Shown piece by piece: positions 53,486 through 63,596 of a stretch of DNA of 64,000 nucleotides (position 1 is its first letter; each line of letters starts with the position of its first letter). The stretch comes from Campylobacter suis. Its GTDB lineage: Bacteria > Campylobacterota > Campylobacteria > Campylobacterales > Campylobacteraceae. The translations under genes and the position numbers were made by a program. The notes under the pieces were generated by a model. That model had not been told where the DNA came from. It saw nothing but the letters and a program-made list of their open reading frames with translations, and did no database searches. The DNA is taken from positions 124,001 through 188,000 of the forward strand of contig NZ_CAJHOE010000001.1 of NCBI RefSeq assembly GCF_905120475.1, read 5' to 3'.

Positions 53486-54148
53486 TCAGTGATGATGTCC
53501 ACCGCAACATCCGCCGCCATGTCCGTGATCGTCATCATCATCGTGATGACCTCCGCCACTGCAGCCACATCCACCACCATGTCCATGCCCACCGCAACAT
53601 CCGCCACCACCATGTTCATGCCCACCGCAACATCCGCCACCACCATGTTCATGCCCATGACTTCCGCAACCACAAGAGTGCGCACCACCACCAACTATGC
53701 CAGTGGCTTTTTCATCCTCGGTAGGTTCTCTCATTTCTAAAATTTCTACATTAAATAATAGATCTTTACCCGCATAAGGATGGTTAAAATCAACCATAAC
53801 CTCTTCTGCGCCAACAGCCTTAACTATAACACGAACGCTAGAGCCATCTTCATTTTGACCAAAAAGTTCCATGCCCTCTTTTAGTTCAATACCAGCAAAC
53901 TGCTCTTTTGGTAGGCTTTGAACTGCCGAATTGTCATACTCACCGCAAGCTTGTGCGGCTGGTATACGAATCTCTTTTCGGTCGCCTTCTTTAAGCGCTA
54001 GAACTTCTTCTTCTAGCTTTTCAATCACATGACCACGACCAGTTAAGAAGGAAATTTGTCTTCCGCCTTGCATATTTGACTCTAAAATTTCACCGTTATT
54101 TGCATCTCGCAATTCATAAAACATAGATATGACTATCTCTTTACTCAC
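53486..54148 (-). CDS. slyD: FKBP-type peptidyl-prolyl isomerase SlyD with metal-binding tail
   Basis: SlyD is a cytoplasmic prolyl isomerase and chaperone that delivers nickel to hydrogenase and urease in other bacteria. Of 220 residues, 1-140 form the FKBP and insert-in-flap domains (FLTGRGHVIEKLEEEVLAL, then VDFNHPYAGKDLLFNVEIL). Residues 153-220 are a Gly/His/Cys tail with repeated HEHGGGGCCGG units, one acidic DDDDD run and a final HHH. The tail is notably long and rich in CC pairs, suggesting strong capacity for Ni, Zn or Cu. The coding DNA contains a 33-bp tandem repeat. Confidence 0.94.
   Translation of the reverse strand: MSKEIVISMFYELRDANNGEILESNMQGGRQISFLTGRGHVIEKLEEEVLALKEGDRKEIRIPAAQACGEYDNSAVQSLPKEQFAGIELKEGMELFGQNEDGSSVRVIVKAVGAEEVMVDFNHPYAGKDLLFNVEILEMREPTEDEKATGIVGGGAHSCGCGSHGHEHGGGGCCGGHEHGGGGCCGGHGHGGGCGCSGGGHHDDDDDHGHGGGCCGGHHH
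53578..53656. repeat. 33-bp tandem repeat inside slyD
   Basis: About 2.4 copies of a 33-bp unit, nearly identical at the DNA level, encode the 11-residue HEHGGGGCCGG tail repeats. A related CACCGCAACATCCGCC block recurs at about 53500-53515. Being in-frame, unit gain or loss would lengthen or shorten the tail without frameshift. Confidence 0.8.
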
Positions 54149-54205
54149 ATTATCTCCTTAGATGATTTAAAATAATGCGAGATTATAGCGAAAAAAGATA
54201 AATTT

Positions 54206-55075
54206 TTAGTTTCTATTTGGTGAGGCTTGTGCCTCTTTGCTTTCAGGGTAGCCTACTTTTAAGGCTTTGTAGAATTTGTTTGCACTTGCTGTATCGCCTA
54301 CTTTATCAAAACTGATTGCTGTATGATATAGGAGTTTTGGCACATGTGAGCCACTATCACTTTGCTCGATACTTTTTTGATAGTATTTGATAGCTTGAGA
54401 GTATGATTTTTGCTTATATGCAATCTCTCCAAGGTAGAAATTTGATGCTGCAGGCTGGTATTTTTTACTCACAAGGTGTTCAAAATGCTCTCTTGCCTCG
54501 TCGTTTTTATTGGAATTAAAAAGATTAACAGCATTATTCATAATGGTTTTGTTGTCTTTTTTTGATAAATTTATACCATTACTTTTTGTATTTGAGTTAT
54601 CAGCCTGCGGTTTTGCGCCTTTTGTTGATGGGGCTGGAGCGCTTGACTTCTTATCTATCAAAGTGCCAAGCTGGTTTAGAGTCTTTGTGATTTTTTGATA
54701 GTTGCTTTCTTGGATAGCGCGAGTTTGATCGATCTCTTTTTTTAGAGATTGAAGGGATAGATTAGATGCGGAAGCATTTACATCATCGCCATTTACCCTA
54801 AGCTCTATCTCATTCATTCTTTGCTCTAGTCTAGCCATACGGGCATTCATACCCTCTATAATGCTTTGTAACCCTTGAATTTGCTCTGAAACTGAGCCGA
54901 GGTTGTCTTGTATGGTCGCAACGCTTCTTTTGTTTTTTAAGAGCTCTTTTTCGTTTTCTGTAAGTCCGTAAGGGTTTTCAGCATTTAAATTTCCAGCTCC
55001 AAAAGCAGATACTTCAGCAAAAAGCGGTATAGTGGCTGCTATAAAAACAGCCACAAATTTTAGAGTTTTTTTCAT
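54206..55075 (-). CDS. cpoB: Cell division coordinator CpoB (YbgF), Tol-Pal associated
   Basis: CpoB links peptidoglycan synthesis and outer-membrane constriction with the Tol-Pal machine. The 289-residue protein has a signal peptide (KKTLKFVAVFIAATIPLFA), a coiled coil at about 55-95 (GLQSIIEGMNARMARLEQRM) that would trimerise, a low-complexity linker, and C-terminal TPR motifs from about residue 180 (FYLGEIAYKQKSYSQAIKYYQKS). It follows pal by five bases, the standard tolQRAB-pal-cpoB order. Confidence 0.92.
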   Translation of the reverse strand: MKKTLKFVAVFIAATIPLFAEVSAFGAGNLNAENPYGLTENEKELLKNKRSVATIQDNLGSVSEQIQGLQSIIEGMNARMARLEQRMNEIELRVNGDDVNASASNLSLQSLKKEIDQTRAIQESNYQKITKTLNQLGTLIDKKSSAPAPSTKGAKPQADNSNTKSNGINLSKKDNKTIMNNAVNLFNSNKNDEAREHFEHLVSKKYQPAASNFYLGEIAYKQKSYSQAIKYYQKSIEQSDSGSHVPKLLYHTAISFDKVGDTASANKFYKALKVGYPESKEAQASPNRN

Positions 55076-55080
55076 ATAAA

Positions 55081-55587
55081 TTATGGAAGAACTTTAAAGT
55101 CAGCGCGTCTATTTTGAGCGTCGCAAGCCTTAGTCTTATCTGAACAAACCGGGTTGCTTTCGCCAAAGCTTACAACAGCGATTCTGTCAGCTGAAACGCC
55201 ATTTCTTACAAGAGCGTCTTTTGCACTCTTAGCGCGCTTAAGACCAAGTGCGTAGTTATACTCGTCTGTTCCCCACTCATCGCAGTTGCCTTCAATTTTG
55301 ATAGAAAGAGCTTGTGCGTCAGCTTGGTTAAATAGTGAAGCATTTGAGCTGATAACACCTTGCTCACTTGGTTGAATATTAAATTTATCAAACGCAAAAT
55401 ATACACTTTTAACTTGTGAGTTAAGGCTATTAATAAGAGCATTTAATCTATCTGCATCACTCATCATGTCGCCAGATTTCATTGTTGAGTCGCTGCTTGC
55501 ACTCATATCTACTTCTGGAGCTTTTGAGCTACAACCACTAAAAACCAATGCTGCAAGAGCAATACTTGATAATACAACTTTTGTCAT
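55081..55587 (-). CDS. pal: Peptidoglycan-associated lipoprotein Pal
   Basis: Pal anchors the outer membrane to peptidoglycan and binds TolB. The 168-residue protein has a lipoprotein signal with SGC around residue 19, and a C-terminal OmpA-like domain: VYFAFDKFNI, IKIEGNCDEWGTDEYNYALGLKRA, with the diaminopimelate-binding Asp and Arg near the end (CDAQNRRADFKVLP). Full length for the family. Confidence 0.95.
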   Translation of the reverse strand: MTKVVLSSIALAALVFSGCSSKAPEVDMSASSDSTMKSGDMMSDADRLNALINSLNSQVKSVYFAFDKFNIQPSEQGVISSNASLFNQADAQALSIKIEGNCDEWGTDEYNYALGLKRAKSAKDALVRNGVSADRIAVVSFGESNPVCSDKTKACDAQNRRADFKVLP

Positions 55588-55639
55588 ACGAATCCTTTTT
55601 TAAAAATTTCGTGCAATTATACCATAAAATTTTAGTTTT

Positions 55640-56905
55640 TTACCAGTCTATGGATTGAATTTTGCCAATTTTTAATGGAAATTGAAAACTTTTATTTTCA
55701 TTAAGTCTTATAATGCCTAAATTGCTCTGTCCAGAATGTTCTTTTATATAAACAACACTTTGACCATCACTAGAAAATCTTGGATAGTTATTTTTCCCAC
55801 TTGCAGTTAGCTGGCGGATAAAGTTTGTCTGAGTTGAGATAAGATAAATGTTAAATGTATTTGTAGCATCGCCACTTCCCTCACGACTTGAATACACTAT
55901 GTAGTTTTCAAAAGTACTAACGGAGTTATTATTTCTGCCATGATATACCATCTGCTCAACACTTGCTGAGTTATTTATGCCTGTTGCAAAGATATTTGGA
56001 TAGCCAAGTCTGTCTGACACAAAAACCACGCGAGTATCGTTATCTACGAAATTTCCATTCACATCGATGCCTGGATAGTTAGTTACTTGGGTTAAATTTT
56101 TTGATATAGTGTCATAAATATATATATCTGGTTGGTCTTTTGGCGCCATAGTCAAAAGTACTTTTTGTCCGTTTTTACTAACATCAGAAGCGATTAGCAT
56201 TCCGTTACTATCTATAATCTTACTTTTTGCGCCAGTCTCTAGGTTGTACCTAAAAAGCGTTGGCTTGTTATTGATATAAGATGTGTAGTAAAATGTTTTT
56301 TGGTCTGCACCACCCCATTTTGGAAATATATTTAGCCCGCCCTTGATTATAGGTTTTTGATATGTTAGAGTGTAGTCTGCAACAGAGATAACACTTTCAC
56401 GAGCCGAGGTGTATTTTGCAAATATGATATATTTTTCCATCCAGCCTACTGGTGGTAAATTTAGCTCATTTGTTAGTTCAACAATGCTTTTATGTGCCAA
56501 AAATGGATATTTATCGCCATTCATTGTGTAGATTTTTTCATATCTTGTGCTGGCTTTTCTAGCATCAATCAGCTTTACCTTGAGATTTAACTGTGAATTT
56601 TGTGAGCCTTCAAGCGCGTATCTTAAGATAAGCTCTGTATTTTTATCGCTCATTACATTTGTGTATGAGTCGCCATCATAAGTTGATGTGATGTACTCAT
56701 CAACAACCTCAAAATCGGAACTGACCTTTAAATCACCCATCATAATCTTAAAAAATTTCTCTTTAAAAGCAGGGTCGGTAATGGCCGTAGTTGCGTCTTG
56801 AAGCACTATTTTTGGCAGTGCAATGCCTTGATTTATAACCGATATAGTTGCATCTGCGCCAAAAAGGCTAAGAGCAAAGGTAAAAATCAAAATGATCTTT
56901 TTCAT
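55640..56905 (-). CDS. tolB: Tol-Pal system beta-propeller protein TolB
   Basis: TolB is the periplasmic propeller that shuttles between Pal and TolA. The 421-residue protein has a signal peptide (KKIILIFTFALSLFG), an N-terminal alpha/beta domain and WD40-like repeats from about residue 190, with DQPDIYIYDT, VNGNFVDNDTRVVFVSDR and YPRFSSDGQSVVYI visible. GGAGGATATTA precedes the ATG. It lies 17 bases after tolA and 52 before pal. Confidence 0.93.
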   Translation of the reverse strand: MKKIILIFTFALSLFGADATISVINQGIALPKIVLQDATTAITDPAFKEKFFKIMMGDLKVSSDFEVVDEYITSTYDGDSYTNVMSDKNTELILRYALEGSQNSQLNLKVKLIDARKASTRYEKIYTMNGDKYPFLAHKSIVELTNELNLPPVGWMEKYIIFAKYTSARESVISVADYTLTYQKPIIKGGLNIFPKWGGADQKTFYYTSYINNKPTLFRYNLETGAKSKIIDSNGMLIASDVSKNGQKVLLTMAPKDQPDIYIYDTISKNLTQVTNYPGIDVNGNFVDNDTRVVFVSDRLGYPNIFATGINNSASVEQMVYHGRNNNSVSTFENYIVYSSREGSGDATNTFNIYLISTQTNFIRQLTASGKNNYPRFSSDGQSVVYIKEHSGQSNLGIIRLNENKSFQFPLKIGKIQSIDW

Positions 56906-56922
56906 TAATATCCTCCGTGGAT

Positions 56923-57840
56923 TTATTGTGTGTCTAGTTTATCTTCTAATTTTAAATTTAAAGTAATTGTCGTGCCATTTGGTGAAAATGGAAATTTCTC
57001 ACTCTTTAAAATTTCAAGGCACTCTTTTACTTTTTTATTAAATGCTTCATCGTATGGGAGTTTTGTGATGTTGTAATTAAAATTTCCATATCCGTCTATC
57101 GTTACTGTAACTTCGGCAAAGTTATTTGAGTTTGCCTTATATGCTCGCCACCGTCTTTCAATCTGCTTTGATATAGCCCCACGAAGCGGATCATATGTTC
57201 CAGTTTTTTGCTCTTTTGGGGCTGATGCTGTTTTATCAAGTTTTAGGCTTTTTACTATGTCGCTTGCATCACTACTTGGTTTTGAGGCTGGTTTTTCGCT
57301 TTTTTGTCTTGATTGAACCTTTTGTTCTCTTGGTTTTTCTTCTGTTTTTAATTTGCTTGTGTCGATATCGCTAAATAAATTTTTTAAATTTGGTTTTGTT
57401 TCAGGAATTTCCTCTTTTTTTATCTCTTTTGCAGTCTCTGTTATACTTGGTGTTACTACTGGTTCTGGTTTTGGCTCTTCTTTTTGTTCTTGCTGTTTTG
57501 GCTCAGGCTGCTTTACTGGAAGGGTTGGAGTAGGAAGAGGTTCTTCTGGTACAACTGGCTTATTTGTGGTTTTTTCCTTCGGCTCTTCTTTTGGCTCTTC
57601 CTCTTTTTTTTGTTCTTGTTTTTTGATCTCTTGTTTTTGCTCCGGAGCTTTTAACTCCTGCTCCTCTTTTAGGGGCTCAGGAACTAATACATCTATATAA
57701 GCATCTTTGTCATCAGTATAGCGTTTTGCTGGCTCAACAAAGGCTGTTAGCTGAAAAAAAAGTATAAGGATAATAATTAAATATATAGATAAAGCTACAA
57801 AAAACGAGCTTATCGTTGGGAATTTTGTCTTTTGTAGCAT
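56923..57840 (-). CDS. tolA: TolA/TonB-like energy transducer of the Tol-Pal system
   Basis: A 305-residue inner-membrane protein: one N-terminal helix (FFVALSIYLIIILILFFQL), a long Pro/Glu/Lys-rich periplasmic region (about 50-180, with many KQEP and EEPK repeats), then a small C-terminal TonB/TolA-type domain. It transmits TolQR-driven force to TolB. I chose ATG 57840, placed one base after the tolR stop; an upstream TTG at 57864 lies inside tolR. Gene order identifies it as the TolA functional equivalent, though the C-terminal domain resembles TonB. Confidence 0.85.
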   Translation of the reverse strand: MLQKTKFPTISSFFVALSIYLIIILILFFQLTAFVEPAKRYTDDKDAYIDVLVPEPLKEEQELKAPEQKQEIKKQEQKKEEEPKEEPKEKTTNKPVVPEEPLPTPTLPVKQPEPKQQEQKEEPKPEPVVTPSITETAKEIKKEEIPETKPNLKNLFSDIDTSKLKTEEKPREQKVQSRQKSEKPASKPSSDASDIVKSLKLDKTASAPKEQKTGTYDPLRGAISKQIERRWRAYKANSNNFAEVTVTIDGYGNFNYNITKLPYDEAFNKKVKECLEILKSEKFPFSPNGTTITLNLKLEDKLDTQ

Positions 57841-57841
57841 T

Positions 57842-58240
57842 TTATCCGTTTGTTTGAAGTGCAACTTTTGTAAAACCTACATTTTTTAAGCTTTTTAAAA
57901 CAAACATAACATCATCGTATTTTAAATTTTTATCAGCTTTAATATAAATCGGCGTAGATTTATCGTATTTTGAACCCATCAAAACAATGTTGTCAGGGAA
58001 CTCTTCAAGGCTCATAAGACTTTGTTCTATACGAACTTGACGCTTTTCATTTACAAAAACAACAAGATCTTTTTTTTCGACTGCTGATGTTTTTGTTTTT
58101 GAGCCTTCTGGTAAAGCTATATCCTCTTGATATGTTATAGTTGGCATGGTAACCATCAAAATAGCCAGCAAAACCAGCATAATATCAACAAGAGGGGTAA
58201 TGTTTAGCTCTGGGCTATCATCTTGAAATTTCATAGACAC
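57842..58240 (-). CDS. tolR: TolR/ExbD-type biopolymer transport protein
   Basis: A 132-residue ExbD/TolR family protein with one N-terminal helix bearing the critical Asp (LNITPLVDIMLVLLAILMV) and a periplasmic domain (IYIKADKNLKYDDVM). With TolQ it forms the proton-driven motor. The start could be GTG 58240 or ATG 58234; neither has a strong ribosome-binding site, and I keep the longer one. It follows tolQ by four bases. Confidence 0.9.
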   Translation of the reverse strand: MSMKFQDDSPELNITPLVDIMLVLLAILMVTMPTITYQEDIALPEGSKTKTSAVEKKDLVVFVNEKRQVRIEQSLMSLEEFPDNIVLMGSKYDKSTPIYIKADKNLKYDDVMFVLKSLKNVGFTKVALQTNG

Positions 58241-58244
58241 TAGA

Positions 58245-58814
58245 CTATTCTTTCATGCTTATTAAAACATCAGCTTGTCTTTCTAGTGTTCCCATTAGTT
58301 CATAAGAACGCCTTTTTATAAGCAAGTTAAATGTATATGCTGGTATTGCTACAAAAATTCCAGCTCCCGTTGCAACAAGTGCCTCCGAGATGGCTGGCGC
58401 GATGATACCAAGCGATGCATTGCTACCATTCCCAAGACCTGAAAATGTTTCTAGTATGGATATAACTGTGCCAAATAGTCCTATAAAAGGCGAAGTAGAA
58501 GCTATAATGCTAAGCCAAGCAAGGCCGCTTGTAGCATTTTTCTCAGCTAAACTTAAGCATACATTTAGCTTTGCACGAGTCACTTCTCCTGTGGCACATT
58601 TTCTTAAAGAGGCGTCAGTTGGTAAAATTTTTGAACCCATTAAAAGAGACTCTAATGCTGACTGCTCACGCTTTTGCCACTTACTAAGACCTGCCATGCG
58701 TGAAAAAAGTATCGTAAAGCTGATAATAAAATATATAGATAGCCATACCAAAACAACTATTGTTATAAAACTACTTCTTGATAGGTAGTTTAAAAAAAGA
58801 TCGATACCACCCAC
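58245..58814 (-). CDS. tolQ: TolQ/ExbB-type proton channel protein
   Basis: A 189-residue inner-membrane protein of the MotA/TolQ/ExbB family with three helices: SSFITIVVLVWLSIYFIIS, then LAWLSIIASTSPFIGLFGTVISI, and SEALVATGAGIFVAIPAYTF, the last two bearing the proton path. The start is GTG, directly abutting the atpC stop codon (TAAGTG), so the Tol operon reads on from the ATP synthase operon. Confidence 0.9.
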   Translation of the reverse strand: MGGIDLFLNYLSRSSFITIVVLVWLSIYFIISFTILFSRMAGLSKWQKREQSALESLLMGSKILPTDASLRKCATGEVTRAKLNVCLSLAEKNATSGLAWLSIIASTSPFIGLFGTVISILETFSGLGNGSNASLGIIAPAISEALVATGAGIFVAIPAYTFNLLIKRRSYELMGTLERQADVLISMKE

Positions 58815-59204
58815 TTATTTGGCTCTCACTATATTTTCCATTTTTGCTATAGTGCTTGCAAATGCATTTGTATCACTGCTCATACTCTCAATAAGTTCGC
58901 GTGCTTCGTTTAGTTTATTTGCTAAGTCACTCTCGTTATTTCCAGCAACATAGACAGCACCGTCAGCTAAAACAACTACTTTGCCTTCATCTATTTTTGC
59001 ATATCCCCAGTTTATGGCTACTACATCTCGACTCTTATCTTTGCCTTCAATGTCTATAATACCAGAGCTTAAAAGAGAGATGAGTGAGGCGTGGTTTGGC
59101 AAAACACCAAACTCACCATCACTACCAGGAAGCACTACGCTAGCCACTTCATCAGAAAATATCTGACCATGTGGAGTTACTATTTCCAAATGTAATTTAT
59201 CCAT
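58815..59204 (-). CDS. atpC: ATP synthase epsilon subunit
   Basis: The epsilon subunit of F1 couples rotation to catalysis and inhibits ATP hydrolysis. The 129-residue protein has the beta-sandwich LEIVTPHGQIFSDEV and LPGSDGEFGVLPNHASLIS, then AINWGYAKIDEGKVVVLADGAV, with a C-terminal helical hairpin from about residue 90. It follows atpD by 18 bases and directly adjoins tolQ. Confidence 0.95.
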   Translation of the reverse strand: MDKLHLEIVTPHGQIFSDEVASVVLPGSDGEFGVLPNHASLISLLSSGIIDIEGKDKSRDVVAINWGYAKIDEGKVVVLADGAVYVAGNNESDLANKLNEARELIESMSSDTNAFASTIAKMENIVRAK

Positions 59205-59222
59205 TACGCTTCCTTTAAATTT

Positions 59223-60620
<1,398 letters not shown>

Positions 60621-60637
60621 TTATACTCCTTTTCTTC

Positions 60638-61525
60638 TTATTTCATCGATTCAACGCCACTGATAATCTCAATAAGCTCAGTGGTTATAGATTGTTGTCT
60701 TGCCTTATTATAAGCAAGATTTAGTTGTTTTACACGCTCTTTTGCATTGTTTGTTGCATTATCCATCGCTTGCATTCTGGCACTATGTTCAGCCGCTAAG
60801 CTGTCAATAAGAGAGTAATACATGCTGTACTCAAGATATTTTTTAAGCAACTCATCTAAAATTTGAGCATTGTTATCTTCTGGTTCAAACTCCATCAAAG
60901 AATTTGTCTCAGTTTGCTCTGAAACAGGCGGTTCTATAGGCACTAGATGATTTATCTTTATCTCTTGTGAGATCATATTTTTATAGCCATTGTGAACCAC
61001 TATAACTTTATCTGTCGTTCCAGCGTTAAAGTCTTTAATGGCATCTTGGATAATCTCTTGAGCTTTTTCATAATTTGGTGATGAGCTTATACCTATATAG
61101 GTTTCTAGCATATCTATGCCTTGGAAGTTGAAAAACTCAATACCCTTTTTACCAACTGCACGCAATCTAACTTTTATCTTTTTTGATTTAAACTCATCTA
61201 TTAACTTTCTAACGCTTTTAATAGTTGATACATTAAATCCTCCACAAAGCCCTTTATCTGCGGTTACAAATATAATATCTACCTTTTCAATCTTATCTTT
61301 TTTCTCAAAGAATTTGCTCTCATTTGCTACGGAGCCATATTGGTTGATCTTATAAGCAATTTCAGAAAGAACTTCATCTATCTTTTGAGCATACACGCGA
61401 GACTTTCTTGCTGCCTCTTCGGCTTTGCGAAGCTTTGCTGTTGAGACAAGCTTCATTGCACGAGTAGTCTTTTGTGTGTTTTGAACGCTCTTGATATTTC
61501 GTTTTATATCTTTTAAATTTGCCAT
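60638..61525 (-). CDS. atpG: ATP synthase gamma subunit
   Basis: The rotating central stalk of F1. The 295-residue protein opens [25 protein letters not shown] and ends with the matching coiled coil ([18 protein letters not shown] and [16 protein letters not shown]). [17 protein letters not shown] marks the Rossmann-like core. It is positioned between atpA (nine bases upstream) and atpD (17 bases downstream). Confidence 0.96.
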   Translation of the reverse strand: MANLKDIKRNIKSVQNTQKTTRAMKLVSTAKLRKAEEAARKSRVYAQKIDEVLSEIAYKINQYGSVANESKFFEKKDKIEKVDIIFVTADKGLCGGFNVSTIKSVRKLIDEFKSKKIKVRLRAVGKKGIEFFNFQGIDMLETYIGISSSPNYEKAQEIIQDAIKDFNAGTTDKVIVVHNGYKNMISQEIKINHLVPIEPPVSEQTETNSLMEFEPEDNNAQILDELLKKYLEYSMYYSLIDSLAAEHSARMQAMDNATNNAKERVKQLNLAYNKARQQSITTELIEIISGVESMK

Positions 61526-61534
61526 ATTCTAGCC

Positions 61535-63052
61535 TTAGTTAGCAGAGAAAGTCGCTTTAAAATCTTTCAATGCTTTATGTAAAAGCTCCTCTGCCTCTTT
61601 ATCAAGAGCTTTTTTAGTTCTGATTTGTTCAAAAATTTCAGGATACTTAGCCTCAACATAAGGATAAAGTTCAGCTTCAAATTTTGTTACACTTGATGTT
61701 GCGATATCGTCAAGATAGCCTTTTGCGCCTGCAAAGATGATTAAAACTTGATTTTCAACTGGAAGCGGGCTATAAGGTGGCTGCTTTAGTACTTCAACCA
61801 TTTTTTGACCACGCTCTAGTTGCTTTCTTGAGCTCTCATCAAGATCACTTGCAAATTGTGCAAAAGCTTGAAGCTCTCGGTATTGAGCCAAGTCAAGTCT
61901 TAAATTTCCAGAAACTTGTTTTGTAGCTTTAATCTGTGCTGCACCACCAACGCGAGAAACTGAAAGACCAACATTTATCGCAGGGCGGATACCTGAGTTA
62001 AATAGGTCTGTTTCAAGGAAAATTTGACCATCAGTAATAGAAATAACATTCGTTGGGATATAAGCAGAAACATCGCCAGCTTGTGTTTCAATGATAGGAA
62101 GCGCTGTAAGTGAGCCAGCACCAAGTGCGTCGTTTAGCTTACTTGCTCTTTCAAGTAGTCTTGAGTGAAGGTAAAATACATCACCTGGATAAGCCTCACG
62201 ACCTGGAGGACGGCGTAAAATCAAAGACATCTCACGATAAGCCACGGCATGTTTTGAAAGATCATCGTAAATAATAAGTGCATGGCGTGAGTTATCACGG
62301 AAATATTCACCCATAGTTACGCCAGCATAAGGAGCAAGGTATTGAAGGGCGGCGGTATCAGAAGCACCCGCATTTACAACTATGGTATAGTCCATAGCTC
62401 CGTACTCTTCTAGTTTTTTAACAACTTGTGCAACGGTTGATTGTTTTTGACCGATAGCAACATAGATGCAAACAACATCTTGACCTTTTTGGTTGATGAT
62501 AGTATCTATCGCAACTGTTGTTTTACCTGTTTGGCGGTCGCCAATGATAAGCTCACGCTGACCTCTACCAATCGGAACTAGTGCGTCGATAGCCTTGATA
62601 CCTGTTTGAAGTGGCTCATGAACTGATTTTCTAGCCATAATGCCTTTTGCTTTTTCTTCAACGAAACGAGTTTCTGTAGTTTCGATTGGACCTTTTGCGT
62701 CAATTGGCTCGCCAAGTGAATTTACAATACGACCTATTAGTGCATCGCCAACTGGAACACGAAGAAGCTTTTTAAGGCGTTTAACCGAACTTCCTTCTGT
62801 GATATTACTTGTTTTACCTAGGATAACGATACCAACGCTACTTTCTTCAAGGTTAAGAGCCATACCTTTTTCGCCACTCTCAAACTCGACCATTTCGCCA
62901 GCCATAATGTTTTTAAGACCATAAACATTTGCAACGCCATCTGCAACAGAAATAACCTTGCCAGTCTCTTCAACATCAACATTTAAATCAAAATTTTCGA
63001 TTCTCTCTTTGATGATCGCACTGATCTCATCAGCTCTATTTTTTACGCTCAC
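61535..63052 (-). CDS. atpA: ATP synthase alpha subunit
   Basis: The non-catalytic nucleotide-binding subunit of F1. The 505-residue protein has Walker [56 protein letters not shown] and the arginine-finger region [15 protein letters not shown]. The start is GTG (63052), with AAAAGGAG upstream; this gives the usual N-terminus [14 protein letters not shown]. It follows atpH by 13 bases. Confidence 0.97.
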   Translation of the reverse strand: MSVKNRADEISAIIKERIENFDLNVDVEETGKVISVADGVANVYGLKNIMAGEMVEFESGEKGMALNLEESSVGIVILGKTSNITEGSSVKRLKKLLRVPVGDALIGRIVNSLGEPIDAKGPIETTETRFVEEKAKGIMARKSVHEPLQTGIKAIDALVPIGRGQRELIIGDRQTGKTTVAIDTIINQKGQDVVCIYVAIGQKQSTVAQVVKKLEEYGAMDYTIVVNAGASDTAALQYLAPYAGVTMGEYFRDNSRHALIIYDDLSKHAVAYREMSLILRRPPGREAYPGDVFYLHSRLLERASKLNDALGAGSLTALPIIETQAGDVSAYIPTNVISITDGQIFLETDLFNSGIRPAINVGLSVSRVGGAAQIKATKQVSGNLRLDLAQYRELQAFAQFASDLDESSRKQLERGQKMVEVLKQPPYSPLPVENQVLIIFAGAKGYLDDIATSSVTKFEAELYPYVEAKYPEIFEQIRTKKALDKEAEELLHKALKDFKATFSAN

Positions 63053-63065
63053 GCTTTTACTCCTT

Positions 63066-63596
63066 TTATATTGCTTTTAATATATATTCGCTCAACTGTG
63101 CTCTAAGTCTATCGACTGAGAAGCTTACCTCTACACCCAAATCTTTAAGCTCGATTTTTATACCTTTATAGTTATCTTTTGTACTTTCGAGTTTGATTTG
63201 AGCATTAAAACGCTTTGAAAATTTATCTTCAAGTGCTTTTATGTCATTTTCGCTTAAATTTAAATCGCCATAAATTTCACCCAAATATACATTTTCTATA
63301 ATTGCCTTTTGTGCTTTTAGCTCTTTGTATATCGTTGGTAATAGCTCTAGTCTCTTGTTTTCGCCAAGTAGTTTGATAAAATTTTTAAACTTTACATTTG
63401 GGTTTTCAACCAATGAAAGTATGAAATCAACCTTTGATGCTATTTTAAGAGTAGGTATGCTGATTATACTTTGAAATTTAGGTAAAGCAAACGCGTCTGA
63501 TATTTTTTGTAAATTTGCCAAAAATCCATCAAGCTCACTCTTGTCTGTGCCATTTAAAATGGCTTTTACATATTTTTTTGCTGTTATCTCATTCAT
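63066..63596 (-). CDS. atpH: ATP synthase delta subunit
   Basis: The delta subunit joins the F1 head to the b-subunit stator. The 176-residue protein has the family's N-terminal helical domain beginning [11 protein letters not shown] and the C-terminal region [16 protein letters not shown]...[16 protein letters not shown]...[14 protein letters not shown]. Its start overlaps the atpF stop by one base. Confidence 0.93.
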   Translation of the reverse strand: MNEITAKKYVKAILNGTDKSELDGFLANLQKISDAFALPKFQSIISIPTLKIASKVDFILSLVENPNVKFKNFIKLLGENKRLELLPTIYKELKAQKAIIENVYLGEIYGDLNLSENDIKALEDKFSKRFNAQIKLESTKDNYKGIKIELKDLGVEVSFSVDRLRAQLSEYILKAI

